Of a DNA stretch of 64,000 bases, positions 25,276 to 38,340 are shown one piece after another. Position numbers and translations under genes: made by a program. The notes below the pieces were generated by a model, which did not search any database, was not told the DNA's origin, and was given only the letters and a program-made list of their open reading frames with translations. The DNA is from Straminergon stramineum (lineage: Eukaryota > Streptophyta > Bryopsida > Hypnales > Calliergonaceae): assembly GCA_963920665.1 (NCBI GenBank), contig OY987264.1, positions 32,778,906 through 32,842,905 of the forward strand, read 5' to 3'. Every line of letters starts with the position of its first letter. Position 1 is the first letter of the stretch.

Positions 25276-27943
25276 TGGTATGGTGGATGTAGAAAAGCTA
25301 TTTTACATCCGGATTTTAAAAAAATGTGATCATCAAGACCTTCTCGATCATGGAAGGCCAGAAATAGCGTCATTGAAAGTATTCGTATTATTATTTACCC
25401 CAGATTGTCAGAAGACATCACAGAGATGCACATAGGCGGTGATAGACCCCATGCTACCCTTCTCGCAATTCCCATGAGGGCAGCATACAATTCGGACTTG
25501 CACAAGTTTTGACAATCACATTATAATATGTTATTATTTTGCCCCGCAATGTAGCGGGTTGTTTCCTTTCCTATAGTAGTCGTCATCCCTCCTACTGTTC
25601 ACAACCGCCCTACATTAGATTTTCCTGCTACAAATAAGTCTATGACTACGAAGCATATATGAGAGAACCTATAGACTACTAATGGAGCACAAGCAGGTAG
25701 CTTATTTTGTTGCACATATTTGTGTTTCTGTTCTTTTTCACTTGCACAGAGGATACAATACAAATTATTAGAACAACAAAGTCATCTCTATGTACCAATA
25801 ACATATATGTTAGACATCCATGCCTAGGGAATAGCACCGTCGACACAAAACAATGAAGGGAGGGATGCAAAGAGTACTAAGAGGTGAACACAACAAAATG
25901 AGCACATTGCGTCCACATGACACTTGATCACACAAAATAGTTAACCTTTGAAGTGCACTACCAATCAACAACAATTCAATTACTTAATAGCTTCATGAAA
26001 GCCTCAAATGAAAACAACTGAGGCTTCAGCATTCACCGAGTGCATCATCGACATGCTCAAAAGTTACAAATAAAGTGCCATCTTTCTTAGCCCTTTGGAA
26101 ACCCTAAAATAACAAAGAACTGAAGAAAAGTCAATCATTGGACAGCTTCAGCTGTCGAAGTAAGTGGAGAACTATGAAAAAGAGTGGACCAAAATGCACC
26201 TCGAGAAGCAGCTGATTGTGATGACGTGACGATCATCAGAATCCACCTTTACAACCTAGATTCAGAAAAGAAGAGAACCCACAAAACAAAGAATTAAGTG
26301 CCACAATGTTTTTCCATGCTCCTATTGAAACAGGAGAACAGGACGTCCCTAATTGAGAACAACTCCAATACTCATCATTCACCTACCATGCAAAGACACG
26401 CTCATGTACTCTTCTTGTGGAAGGTAACCATGAAATATCTATTGAACTGAGCATATGAAAAGCGCTATTACCACACACAAAGTCTTCCTAAATGGCAAGT
26501 GACTACTCAACACATATAGTTCGTTTGAAGGTTCCAATTAGGATGTAATCGCAATTTGACATACACATGTATCCTCTGCTTTTTTCACTTCATTTTGCTC
26601 AAGCACAATATGATCTGCGTATTTACTAGTCTCCTGCTTAATGACTTCAGGTAACCATGAAATGTCCAAAGAATTGACCTCAAACGAAGTCACAAAATCG
26701 ATCTAAGAGTATTTCTAATCAGAAAAGGAAGCCAAGCACTCGACGGAGGCGCGTTCATCTATCTGCGTGCGAGGGGAGATTTGAACAACAGGACAAATAA
26801 GTTACTCACAACAAACCTTCAAAGGCGCAACCTAAGTTATCTCTATGAGTGTGAGCTTGGAGTTGCAGCACCTGCTGTTGTCAGTGCCTGCCGATTTTAG
26901 GGTTTGGGTCCTCATTGCAGAAGACGTCTCTCGCTTTTCTTGAAGGTGGGAGAATTGTATCGGGCTTCCTGCTTCTTGGAATCCGAGTTTGCAGGAGATG
27001 GTTGCAGTAGGTACGACGCTTTTAATTTTGAAGACACACTAGAATCTTGTGAAGACACTTTTATGGTGCGACTCAAGCTTCAAGCTTCTCGATCTCTAGC
27101 CTTCACAGCTCAACTCTCAGGATCAACAGTAGTAGATCGGTGATGTTGTCGACTATTTCCATTCAGTGACTGAAAGGTGTAAGCGAAAAGATTTTTTGTT
27201 TATTGACGACCACGGTTCAAACTTGAGGTCGTGGTTTGCCTCTCGCTTTAACTAGCTCAGCATTGTATTGTTGAACGGAGTGTGTAGGTCTTCTACTAGA
27301 AGTGAAGCATATCTCTCATGAGTGTTGTATAAGCTTTTTTTATTTCATAAAATTTGTGTTGAAACTTGAAAAGATATGCCTAGATAAGTGTTGTTACAAG
27401 CTATTGCAGATCCTGTCTGCAAAAACAACTTACAACAATTGCAAGTTTTGAAGAGGTATGTACAAGGAATGTGCAATTACAGGTCTACCTCTCCTGCTCC
27501 AACGATCCAGTCGCAACCGAAACTCTTACTGGAAAAGTAACAAGGGCTACAGGAGCATTTCCAAATCCAAGTTCATTCTCATTTTGGGGGGGGGGGGGGA
27601 ATTCCGCCCCATACAACTGCAATGTCACATTCTTTTCATGAACAAAATCAATAAATGTGTACAGTGGCATTAACCGAGTATTTGAGTGTTCAAAAGTGAC
27701 CATACAGCACTAATACTTACTGGATTCTGAATGACTACTCTCTTGGTGCAGAAGTGGAGTACTGAACTATCCTGCATTCCTCATGCAAAATCAACTCAGA
27801 ATCCCCAATAAATTGTCTTCATGATGCATTCATGACCCGCAACAGCTTCACCGCACCTGCGCCTACCTGTCTGACTATGGGCGGTGAGGGGTGAGGGGTT
27901 AATGTAATGTGAGATGTTGACATCATAAATCTGGGTTCTGCAG
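25276..27943. other. Interior of giant element; mixed DNA, possibly 5' region of the captured UBAC2-like gene
   Basis: Composition rises from AT-rich to balanced at 25.3-27.9 kb. The open frame 26904-27143 (79 codons) is not recognised. A run of 12 G occurs near 27588. The stretch just before 27944 could be the promoter and first intron carried along with the UBAC2-like exons. Confidence 0.3.
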
Positions 27944-29684
27944 ACAATGCTCCTGTGACTAAGGGCATAGTGGCAGCGTGTGGTCTAGCCACGGTACTGG
28001 TTGGCACTGCAAGCGGTGCCAATGGCTTTAGCTTGTCTTATCAGGTAAAATTTTATTGTTGTTATATTTTAGGGTTTTTTGACGTATTTAGAGAAATTAG
28101 GGTGATTGTATGCCATGGAATTTAGGGCTTGGGTCGGCTAAAACTAGTAATCCAGAGTGCGGTCTAGAGAGGGAGAGGGAGAGTGTTTTAACTACGTCTT
28201 GGAAATGTGAAATGATTTTGATTAGGATGAAACTTATGTACTATAGGTAACCACACCTTAATGCGATTCTTTGAGCACTAAGGATGGTTCTAATTTTAGA
28301 CTGAACAATACCTTAACTGATTCTTGTTGGCAATTGCAAGGAGATTCTAGTGCACCAAAGTATGCCGTATTTGAATACTTTATGCAAAAGTTTTTAGTTT
28401 TCAAAGTTTTATTGGTAGATTACGTAACACTGATGTGTTAAGTTCTAGTGTGAAATTGGTATACATTCTCAAAATCAATTTTTACTTCTTGTGCAAGATT
28501 TTAGGGTTTGAGACTTTGTTACGTGTGGCAAATAGGTACCTCTGCCTTGGTGGTAAGTTTTAATTGAATCTTATATTGAATTTATGATTTGTGGAGTGAC
28601 AGAAATTGGTACAAAAGCTACAGCTATGGCGCTTACTCCGTCTAACTATCGGTAGTTGGCATGGTAGTTTTTTGTGATGTTTTCTTCAACTGTCTCCACA
28701 ATTCTTGAGGTGGTCGTACTGGCTACACTAAGAGGTATGCTGAGATCTTTGCGTTTGTACTATAGTAAATACCTTGTAATCCTCTTCCTTGCCGGAAGGA
28801 TCATACTTTTGATAGGCCTATATCTTGTCTCATTGGATCTTGCTCTAGGACATAACGATTGACATGGATTTTCATTTGTAGACCCGATCGCATCGACTGG
28901 AATTTTCTTGGCTCCTGGACCTTATGGCTTAATATTTGCTTCTTTTGTTCCTTTATTCTTTGACATCCCAATATTCACCTGTTTCAAAATCTTTGGGGCA
29001 TGCTTCTCAGACAAGTCCTTTGTCTATCTTGCCAGTTTACAGGTGAATCCTGTCCTCCGGTTGCACTTTGCCGGTGTATTTTGTACGACTTTCCAACAAC
29101 TGATTTGCACAGAAATTGTTACTCTTCTGTACCTTAGCATATGTATTTGAGTCTCTATTCTTCTGTTTGCATTCCTCGGCTATTCTAATTTCATTTTTTT
29201 AAGCAACTTCTCTTGTCATCATGGAAGCAGTCCCTCATTCCCGAAGTTTGTGGACTTCTAGCTGGGTTTTTTACAAATCCAATGTCTTGGGGATCAGAAA
29301 AGTGAAGGTCTGTGCTCTAAGACTCCCAAAAAACCATGCATCTAAGTGCATAACCAGTCTATTTTTGGCTCTTCAGTGATGAAATCCTTCCTAGCAGTAT
29401 TTTTTGACGTGGCTATTAAAACTAAGTGTCACCTATTTGTTACCTGCTTAGTAAGCAGGTGACACTTGCTTTTGGTAGCCACCTCAAACATATTTGTAGT
29501 TCAGTTGCATATTTTGCTAAGATTGTGATAGGCATTGATAGAATCGTTTTTCCCTATCCAGTTTCTGGAAGGATTGGCATCAGCAGCTGGAAGATTGTTT
29601 GTCCCACTCATGTCTGGCGTCTCCACACTACCACCAACATCTAGAGGGTCGGCTTCAAATGGACCTGCAGGTCGTTCATTCGAG
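27944..29684 (+). pseudogene. Degenerate UBAC2-type rhomboid-like gene fragment, probably captured
   Basis: Exons recognisable by protein similarity to plant UBA-domain-containing rhomboid-like proteins (UBAC2 group, ER membrane): 27944-28044 (NAPVTKGIVAACGLA, then FSLSYQ); about 28674-28734 (FSSTVSTILEVVVLATLR); 28882-29042 (APGPYGLIFASFVPLFFDIP, then FSDKSFVYLASLQ); 29204-29301 (LLLSSWKQS, then EVCGLLAG); and 29562-29684 (FLEGLASAAGRLFVPLMSG). Splice sites fit between several exons, but the exon that normally follows LSYQ (membrane segments and RQIGSNKYS-like sequence) is only hinted at near 28600 and is out of frame. The last junction is also out of frame. The C-terminal UBA domain is absent before the next gene starts at 30.1 kb. 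It lies inside the giant element, which suggests gene capture. A decaying resident gene is the alternative. Confidence 0.7.
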
Positions 29685-30102
29685 GTACATACTTCAATTC
29701 CTTTTGTGTCTTTGAATGTTTGAAGTATTTATTCATTTATTATTATTCTATTCAAATGTTGGAATTTTTATTACATACACTTTGCTCTTTCGGGATAATG
29801 GCTGTACATTCCTAGAGGTCTTGGCTGTGTGGTACTGCAACTTAGTCTTGCAGCGCCACAGGATGCTTTGAGACTCTCTTTGAATGATGTTATTGTTCAA
29901 GTATAGGAAGGGGTTGGTGTGTCAGCTGTGTGGTGTTTCTACTTAGCTAGGAGCATCATAGGATGCTTTGATGCATCACCTTTTTCCATACTTTTAAAAT
30001 TTGAGCCTTCTCTCTCACAGCTTTAGTATGCTTTGAATCTTTTTTTTCATTCATTTTTGTTGTAACAAGATTTTAATCTAGTGTTTCATATTGTTATATA
30101 GG

Positions 30103-31532
30103 ATGGGGAAGAAAACTAGGTCTAATGCGAGAAAAAATAAAGCACAGGAGCGTAGAGAGTCCGGTGAAAATGATCAAAACAAACATAGTTGCATGTTTTG
30201 TAAGTGCTTGATATCAAATTCAAAGGAATCTTTGAATGAGCACTATACTGGGAGAACACATAGACGTTTAGAGAAGCTCCACCTATACATTCTTTTTTTT
30301 TAAGAGCATGGTATTTTTCCTACCATTGGTAGAAAAACTTATGAGTGTAGAGAGTGTGGTAAGAATGGCATTCCAACTGATGTAAAGAAGCTCAAAGCTC
30401 ATCTTTACAACATCCATTCCATTGGCCCCACCAAACAGTATCCAAATTTGACTTCGGATGCAAAAGTTTGGTACTCTGGAGGTGAAAACGTTAATGTCAT
30501 ACATAGGGTCTAGAGGGTGAGGCCCAAAGTTTATTGGGTTGAGGAATATGAGCTGGAGGAGGAGTGCTATAGTTTTGATAGAGTTAGCCCTCCAACACTA
30601 TGTACGGACTCTTTAGGATGTGGATTTCATTTTTTATTGGTAAATGGACGGTTCAGCAAAAGTATCCTGGTAGAGATGACTGAGCATGCAACATTTCTAG
30701 AGGCATATGGAAACCTTACCAAATGTGGGGAAATGAAGAGGGTGGATCGTGATTCTCGAATTGTAATGTTTGGTTTTCGATATGCTTATGGAGAGATTGG
30801 AAGGTTAGTTCATTGACTACATTCACTTTCACATTGAAGCATACTTTTTCAAATGTTTTATGTTTTTGTATTCTATGTTTTTCTAACATTCTATATTCTA
30901 TACTTATATGGTGTGTGTTGATTTTTCAGGTTTAAGCATAATGTTCATGGTTGTTACAGTCGTGCTGATGTTTTATGTACTATGATCAGTGACCATTTGA
31001 AGATGCAGTTTCCAGAGGTCTTCAAACATTTGGAAAAGATTCTACAGGAAGAAGGCATTAGAGAAGAAGATAATGTTACCCTTGGAAATACTCCATTTAC
31101 TACGATGTTTGTTACACAAAATTACCATTGCAACATTCACACCGACACTGACGATGCGTCTTATGGATTTTTTATTTGGTTTGGCTCAAACGGTATGTAT
31201 ATTTTTTTCAATTTATATTTTATCATTTTATGTATTGTATTCTTATTCTTTGAACTATGTTTGATTTATTTAGTGTTTTTTTACAGGTACAAAAGACAAA
31301 CACGGAAATGAGGTAAATTTTCATCTACCAAGGGTCAAATTGTTCACTATCCCCCCACATTGGTGATGTTATGCTATGTAAAGCATCTAAGTTGTGGCAT
31401 TGTACTAGAACTGTTGGCAATAGAGGGTAGTTTGGCATTGCTCTTTATCAAAAGGCATCGTTGTTCAGATGGTATTCCATTCTGAAAAGCTCAATGTCAG
31501 GTGGTATTTATGATAAACTCACCTTGAACTAG
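30103..31532 (+). pseudogene. Zinc-finger plus TET/JBP-like 2-oxoglutarate/Fe(II) dioxygenase, decayed
   Basis: ATG at 30103. A basic N-terminus leads into a C2H2-like finger (CMFCKCLISNSKESLNEH), then a frame break at a T-run near 30290, then a second finger (YECRECGKNG, ending LKAHLYNIHS), one in-frame TAG near 30512, and a conserved-looking region to a donor at 30803. Exon 30930-31192 holds NTPFTTMFVTQNYHCNIHTD, giving the H-x-D iron ligands (HTD). Exon 3 starts at 31287 (FHLPRVKLFTIPP). A frame shift in a run of C at about 31350 then separates it from GDVMLCKASKLWHCT (second His) and FGIALYQK. Fold order and ligands match the TET/JBP group that oxidises 5-methylpyrimidines in DNA. TET/JBP genes travelling with KDZ/Plavaka transposons are known from fungi. 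Two frame breaks and two stops mean this copy is dead. Family call from motifs; moderately sure. Confidence 0.65.
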
Positions 31533-31828
31533 ATCAGGAGTTGTAATGAAGAGTATGATTAGGATTCTATACCCCAATAGTATAGTATTTCGATCTTGAT
31601 GTATTTTGAATTTATACAAAAAAATTCTATTATTCTATTCTATTATGATATTTTTGATTTTTACATTGTCTTGTAATTTCTAGTGGCAATTATTTTGTAT
31701 AGATTTAGTTAAAGCTATGTATAGAGCTCAATTGAAACTATCAAGATTATGTTTTTACATTTGAATGTTTACTACATATGCCTTTTTTTACAATGATTGT
31801 CTTTTGTGTATTTCTTCTACAATAGCTT

Positions 31829-33254
31829 AAACCTCAAAAGATGACTAGAAGGCCTCTTTTCCCCCAAAAATACTCAAAACTACCATTTCTATTACAAAAA
31901 GTAAAACTTGTGAAGATTGTACAATTGTTTCATATCTAAATGTAGAATATTATACCTTACCAATATAAGAATATATGTACTAAATTTTAAAAAATTCAAT
32001 CAAACAAATTGTAAGTTGATTTTATTTAAAGTGAAGTATAACTAGTTTTTTTGTACCTTGTATAACTACATCATTTGACTATTAACATTTTTTACTTAAA
32101 TTTTTTATACTACAAAGTTTCAAATTTTAAATCTTTATAGTAGGAAATCAAATTGAAAGTATAGGAAAAAAAGTTTTAAGCTTAATTTTTATTGTTTAAA
32201 AAATTATTAAATAGAAATAGGTACAAGATAGAGGGACATTAACCTAAATTATGGATATCTCTAAGATGAAATTGAATTACACTAATTACAATCATGGAAT
32301 TATTTGAATGAGTAAATTTAACTATGTGGATTTTTTAGTTTAACCCCTACAAGACCAAGGTGATTTTCCAATTAAAAAACACTCAAAACTATCATTTCTA
32401 TTACAAAGAGAAAAGAACATGAAAAATTGTGGGGTTTTTTTGCATATCCAACCATAAGATCTTATATCTGACTTGTATAATAATACATGGAAGAAATTTC
32501 AGAAACTTTGATTGTGTAGATTGCAAGATGTATGCATTTAAAGTAAAGAAAACAAGTTTTTTTCCACTTTGCTCAACTAGATTTTTTTGGCTTTGAATCT
32601 TTTTAGTTCCCATTTTTTACACTACGGATTTTGATTTTCTACTTATTTATGTTGAGTTGAGAATATACAAATTTTTTTTGGAAAAAAGCACTTAGTTTTT
32701 ACTCATCAAAAAATTGTTAAGAAGAAGTGGGTTTAAGATTGAAGAAAAAACTAAATTGTTAATAGTTTTTAGATGGAATTGAATCACAATAATGCCAAAG
32801 GTGAGATTGTTCTAGGAAGAGAATCTAATCTTATCTAGCATGTTTTTTAGAAAAATTCTAAAAATTGCATTCAAAAATGAATTCCACAGGTTATTTTTTC
32901 AAAAAGATGCTTAGATTGCCCGAAAAACTAAGATTATCCATAACTTTCTCATTATTAGTCCAAATTGAATGAAACAAAGCTTCACATGTAGACAAAAATA
33001 CAATCTTGAGAAAAAAATTTGAAAAAAAATTATTTTGACTTTCTGTGATTTTTTTTGTGCTGCCCAAGTGCCCAACGAACTCCATTTTTGCTTATTATGC
33101 CATAACTTTTGTTCCTAGGCATTGATTAAAATAAAAAAATATTTTTTTATAAAGCTCTTGCAAAAATACACAACCTCTAAAAATTCCAAAAACTATCACT
33201 AAAAATTGAGACGATAGGAACCTAACCAAGGGGACAAATGGTCCTTCAAGGGTC
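31829..33254 (-). repeat. Two adjacent inverted-orientation copies of the ~1-kb TTAACCC family
   Basis: 32339-33254 starts TTTAACCCCTACAAGACCAAG and ends GGTCCTTCAAGGGTCAAA, an imperfect inverted pair. Its interior phrase TGGAATTGAATCACAATAAT (from 32773) is the reverse complement of the phrase in the kinase introns. A second, diverged copy lies at about 31829-32338. Both share CTCAAAACTA and CATTTCTATTACAAA. No coding sequence. Confidence 0.55.
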
Positions 33255-35326
33255 AAATTATGAAAAATTGATCTCTCTAAAGAAGTCCAATAAATTATTT
33301 TTTCAAAATGTTGATATAATTTCATAGGGAATAAGATGCCCAAAAACTCTCAGATCTCATATCCACATGAGATGAATCAAAACTTTCATGTAGAAAAAAA
33401 TATAATTGATAGAAAAAAATACAAACAAAAATTCAAATTTTTGTGAATTTCTTTTTATTACATAGGCTCCCCTGTTTTCATGCCATTTAGCCTAATTTTT
33501 GCTTCTAGATGCCAATTGAAAAAAATTTATATTCCCACAAAGCCAATTATAATAGTTGTTTTATATTCAAAGAAAGTTTCAAAAAATAAAAAATAAAAAT
33601 TAGACCATGATACATACCTACCCAAATCTAATTTGTCCCTTTAGTGTACTCAATACAACAAATGATCTTTCAAGGGTTAATTACAATTGCAACTTTTAGT
33701 TGATAATTATATTCAAATGAGTATTTATTCCATCATTGTAAAAACATATATTGAGTCATTTATTATAAAAATCCTACAATTTACAATTTGATAGAATTGT
33801 AGTTTATTCTTCAATCTTTATTTTACACCCTCCTTACAATAATGAACTACTAAAAAAGTTTATGCATTAAAAAGTATTTTACAGTAGTACTGTGATATAG
33901 AATTTTATTCTTTTTTCTTTAGAGTTTAGAATTTGATATTAGAAGCCCTCTAAACTATATTCTAAATATAAAGTAACGGAAGTCTTTGTTATGTAATCTA
34001 TCGTGGTGATCCATTTCAAACTTCAATACAGCTACAATACCTCTTGTATACAATACTTCTTATATACGAAATAGGTAGCAGTGTATTTCTATACTATACA
34101 CGTGTCAAAAGGTTGCTTCTGCAAGATTTGAATATTGGCGGCGCCATAATAAATACACTTTCACAAAGCTTCTAACTAAAGTTTTTTTTGCTAGGAAGGT
34201 CCAACTTCCGCCATTGTCACTTATGGATTTCTTTGTGCAAAACTGTATTCTTCTTGCACAATTGTGCGACTCATTCACGTGGTAAGTCTAAGCGCTTCGT
34301 ATGCAATCCAATACTTGTTTTAGCACATGTATGTAATGTATAGAATATCAAAATGATTTGATCCACCAACTATATAAGTTTTAGAAAGAATGTTCAATTG
34401 TTTGTATTTAGAATCTAAGTGTTGATTACAAACTTCATTGCCTAGCTTCAACAAAATATGCAAGAACACTAAAAGTATAGAACAAAAACATATCTCTTGT
34501 ACTCTTTTGCATTGTGAAACTTTGAGAGATTTATTACAGTAGGAAGATCATGTACTAATTATTATCTGTTAAAAAATCCATTCTTATTGCAAATGCTTGG
34601 CATCTACTTTTGTATATGTGAGTTTGTTCACATTGGAAACCTTCTTTTCATACTAACGAGTAACGACATGCTAGTGCAACAAGAACTGAGGATATAGAAG
34701 TTGTTCTATCATTTCCAAGTAATTTAATGTATACCTTCATTTATTATGGCTTGATTAGTATAAGTGACTTATTGTTGTTTAATCTTCACTGAAGATTTGA
34801 ATTATTTCTTAAGTTCATAATTAGTAGTGGATTTTTGGTTAACCTTTTTTGGAATTAGGTACATCTCAGACATCTCATGGCATTTTTATTTGGAAATCGT
34901 TGGATGTTTTGAATAATTTACATTTGTATTTGTCAATTACATAGATTCCATTGTAGCAATTCCATCTCTTACAATTTTGTTTGTGCTACTTAGATTATTG
35001 TTTTTGCACATTCATTTTTTTACTTGAATGATTTTTGTGATGTATATTTAACAATGTATTTTGAATATGAATTTAAGGAGTTTCTATCAATTTAACCATA
35101 TTTAGTGAACTTGCTTCATACTAGAGAAATTATTAGATCATTTTTGTAATATTTTTTATACTCATCATTGGAACAAGTAAAGGATGGTTAGACTATTTCC
35201 CCTTTGAAAAGCTCCAAACAATTGTAGTAGTGATGGTGGTTGCCACTCCTATATTATTAGGGTATAGAAATTTTTGTTTTTGATGTTATCCATAAGTTAG
35301 TGAATTTGTTGATTTCAGAATTTGGA
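33255..35326. other. AT-rich DNA, presumed promoter/5' leader of the 412-residue gene
   Basis: A family end (CTTTCAAGGGTTAATTACAA) lies at 33668. A GC-richer island at 34135-34285 ends with a good donor, CACGTG|GTAAGTC, and may be a non-coding first exon. Otherwise no gene is visible. Confidence 0.35.
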
Positions 35327-36927
35327 ATGGCTCAATGGATGTTACAAGAAGCAAGGGCTACATTTAAAACAATTGGCAATGGTAGGAGGCAACAATTGCC
35401 CCACCCAAGAACTGTAAGCCAACGTCTTACTGTTGAAGAGCATGCAACATCTTTGTTGGAGGAAGCTCGGCGACTACGAAGTGGTGAACTCCAAACTGAA
35501 AATCTAATTTCTTCATCACCTACTTTACAAGAATGTAAGTTTTCTTTCCCATTACCTATCCTTATATAAAATGTAGTGACTAGATGTTTATTAATACTAA
35601 TTTTTTTTGGAGCATTGCTTCAAAGTGTTTTAATACAGTTTGTATTGATTTTATTGATGTTAGATGATGACCTAAACTTTGCCAACAATGGTGAGCAAGG
35701 AATTCTAAATCCTAGACATACAAGACATGACAATGAAGCAATCAATGTTCCACATCCAACAAATGCATATGGAAACATTGGTGGACCTAGTGTGGGAAGG
35801 GTACCTGAAGCTTCTCCAATTGGTGTAGCTCCAATCACTGTTGACAAAACTGAAGCCTACTATAGTATTCAAAATTTAAAAATACTAAAACAATGCAAAA
35901 AATACAAAGATTCCCTTATGGATTGTCAATCATCTCTAAAAGTAGCAACAAATGCTTTGAAAGCAATCGTCCAAAACAATGAGTCAATCCCTGATTACTT
36001 GGACATTATCAAGATCAAGGTAATGTTGAATAGACAATTTAAAATTTGATTGTTGTACTCAAATGCTTCTCATTTAAAAACATGTTTTATTGATTAACTT
36101 TATTATAATGACTTCTTTGGTTTTTGACAATTTAATTCTATGTTCATTTTTTATAGGCAAAGCTTCCAGGGATCATCAACAATGTTCTTTTTGGTGCTTT
36201 TGATTTTTCCACAATGTTTCCTTCAATTGATATGATGATGGAAGGAGTTCTTATGTCTTTTGAGATTGATGAAGATGTTGAAGTCCGTGCTTCATTTTCA
36301 AAAATATGGAATGAGCCTAGACTGTCAACAAGGAGCATTAGATCCATTGTCATTAGGACATTTTCTAATCAGAGATCAAATTTTGGAGGCATAGCAAAAA
36401 CAGAGATGTTTCAGCTCTTGGGTGTTCCAGTTTTGTTGAGTAATGCTACTTTGGAAGAAATTGCATTCCGGGGAGCTAAGATGGAAGAACTAAAAGCAGG
36501 TATAGTATGTGCCTATGCAATTTTCATCCTGATTATAATAGTTTGATCAACCATATTTCATTGCTCAATCTAATGATTTGGACATAATTATGTAGGTGAT
36601 GCTTGGAGGGTGAAGGTCAATGACGATGGATCTCGAGATCCTTTTGGAAGTAAAGCTATACATGGTGCTATTGCAAAAGCCATATATGGTGAGACATATG
36701 ACATTGACGCACCAGTTGAGATAACATTGGAACAAGCAGGATGGTTGTTTCATGTTCTTTCATTGGCAATGGGAGGTAACAACCTTGAGACACAAAAAAC
36801 TATGGAAGATCGCAGGATGATGGCACGTTGGGAATGTGTGGCATTGGAAGAGGTCAACAACATGAAACGAATTCACATAATCAATCCATCACCAGCAACT
36901 ATGGCTAATGTAGCTGGTCATTCTTAA
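35327..36927 (+). CDS. Intact four-exon gene for a 412-residue protein of unknown family, carried by the giant element
   Basis: Exons 35327-35534, 35664-36019, 36157-36499 and 36596-36927 join in phase at every GT-AG junction into 412 codons plus stop with no interruption, in contrast to the other element genes. The N-terminus (MAQWMLQEARATFKTIGNG) is helical and basic. Residues ~70-120 are low-complexity and Asn/Pro/Gly-rich. Next comes a helical segment (ILKQCKKYKDSLMDC), then FGAFDFSTMFPSIDMMMEG and RSIRSIVIRTFSNQRSNFGG. The C-terminal domain has WRVKVNDDGSRDPFGSKAIH and ITLEQAGWLFHVLSLAMGG. I recognise no family and no catalytic motif. It is not membrane-bound. By position it could be an accessory DNA-binding or repressor-type protein of the transposon, analogous in role only to TNPA-like factors. 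The ATG choice is the first in frame after a possible acceptor at 35318. Function is inference. Confidence 0.65.
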
Positions 36928-38340
36928 ACTTTAAAATTGTATTGTTTAGAATAATATTTGAACTTTACTTTGCTTTTATTTTATTTTGTTGTTTGAAAAT
37001 TTGTAATTGAGCCATATTATTGCAATATTTATGAAGCATCTTGTGCAACCCTTCTATATTGCACAATTTCTACAAGGAAAGTTCTTACCATAAAGGTTTG
37101 AAAATCACATATTGATTTTGCATTAGATTTGTCTATATTTTGTATATTGTAATAGACAATATGTACAATATATTTTTCTACTCCCCTTGGTGATAAGTTC
37201 ATAATTTTTTGGATGGGCCCCTTTTGATTTTGGACCAAAGATTAGCAACCTAATGACAAATGATGCAAAGTGGTTTGGGGCAATCTTTTCTACAAATCAG
37301 GTTCTTCAATGCCACATCTTCCTTGAATTGATCAAGTATAGTTCATATTTCAAAAATGTACAGATTGAATTATATTGCTTGTTGGTATGTTTTGTTACTT
37401 GCATTGAAGATGTATTATTTTTTATCTGTAACATTACTATGTATTAAATCTAGTGTTAAGCTTGTATATCATTGCATATTGGAAATGTTTTAGTTCTGAA
37501 TACTAATATTTTCCACATTTCATTTTTCTTCAAAGTAAAGTGTTAGATAGCTTTACTACAACTAATGTGTGGATTGTTGAATACAACAGACTTCAACCAT
37601 TTCAGAGCCTATTTGGGTGTTCTATGTATCTTACATTAGATTAGGTATGTATACCTAACTGGATAACTTCTCCTAAATTTCGTTTTTGGAATTGAAATTC
37701 TTGTTTAGTTATTTACTCATAAAGTCTTCATTTAATATATTTTTTATTCCTTTCCAAACAATGGTAGGGCCATCAATGATTAGATTATTGCTTGGGATTA
37801 TTGTATGTATCTTGTATATTGGTACCATAGACTAATAAAGTATCTATTTACTACAGGTGAAAACAAAAGCATACTTGGAAGTATTAGGAATTGATGGTAG
37901 CACATGATGGAGGTAAGTAGATGTTCTTCTCCATTTTTAGTATAACCAAAGATCACTCAATGGTTGTATTGACCAAATTTAGATGGAGCTAGTATTTCTG
38001 TATTTTTAGCATGACATTCAACCTTTGAATAGTGACTCACCACTCATACAATAGGACTCAGTCCGTCTGTCAGGCATTGTGTTTCATTATGATGATGAAG
38101 ACAACTAAATAGATTTAGCTTTGTAGTATTGATTACAATTGTAAATACTTGGGTACTAAATACATATAGGCATCTATTGTATTAGGTGTTGATTGCCGCT
38201 ATGTAATGTCAGCCTATAGTATATATGCTATATAAACTTGAATAAATGGTTTTTGGCACTCAACATTGACTTGTTCTCTCTCTCTATATATGTATATCAA
38301 AATTCCTACCATGATCATCACCATTACTAGAACGGAAGGT
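36928..38340. other. AT-rich DNA inside the giant element, no gene seen
   Basis: Small open frames at 37.0-37.4 kb are not convincing. A possible downstream exon or terminator region of the 412-residue gene cannot be excluded. Confidence 0.35.
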
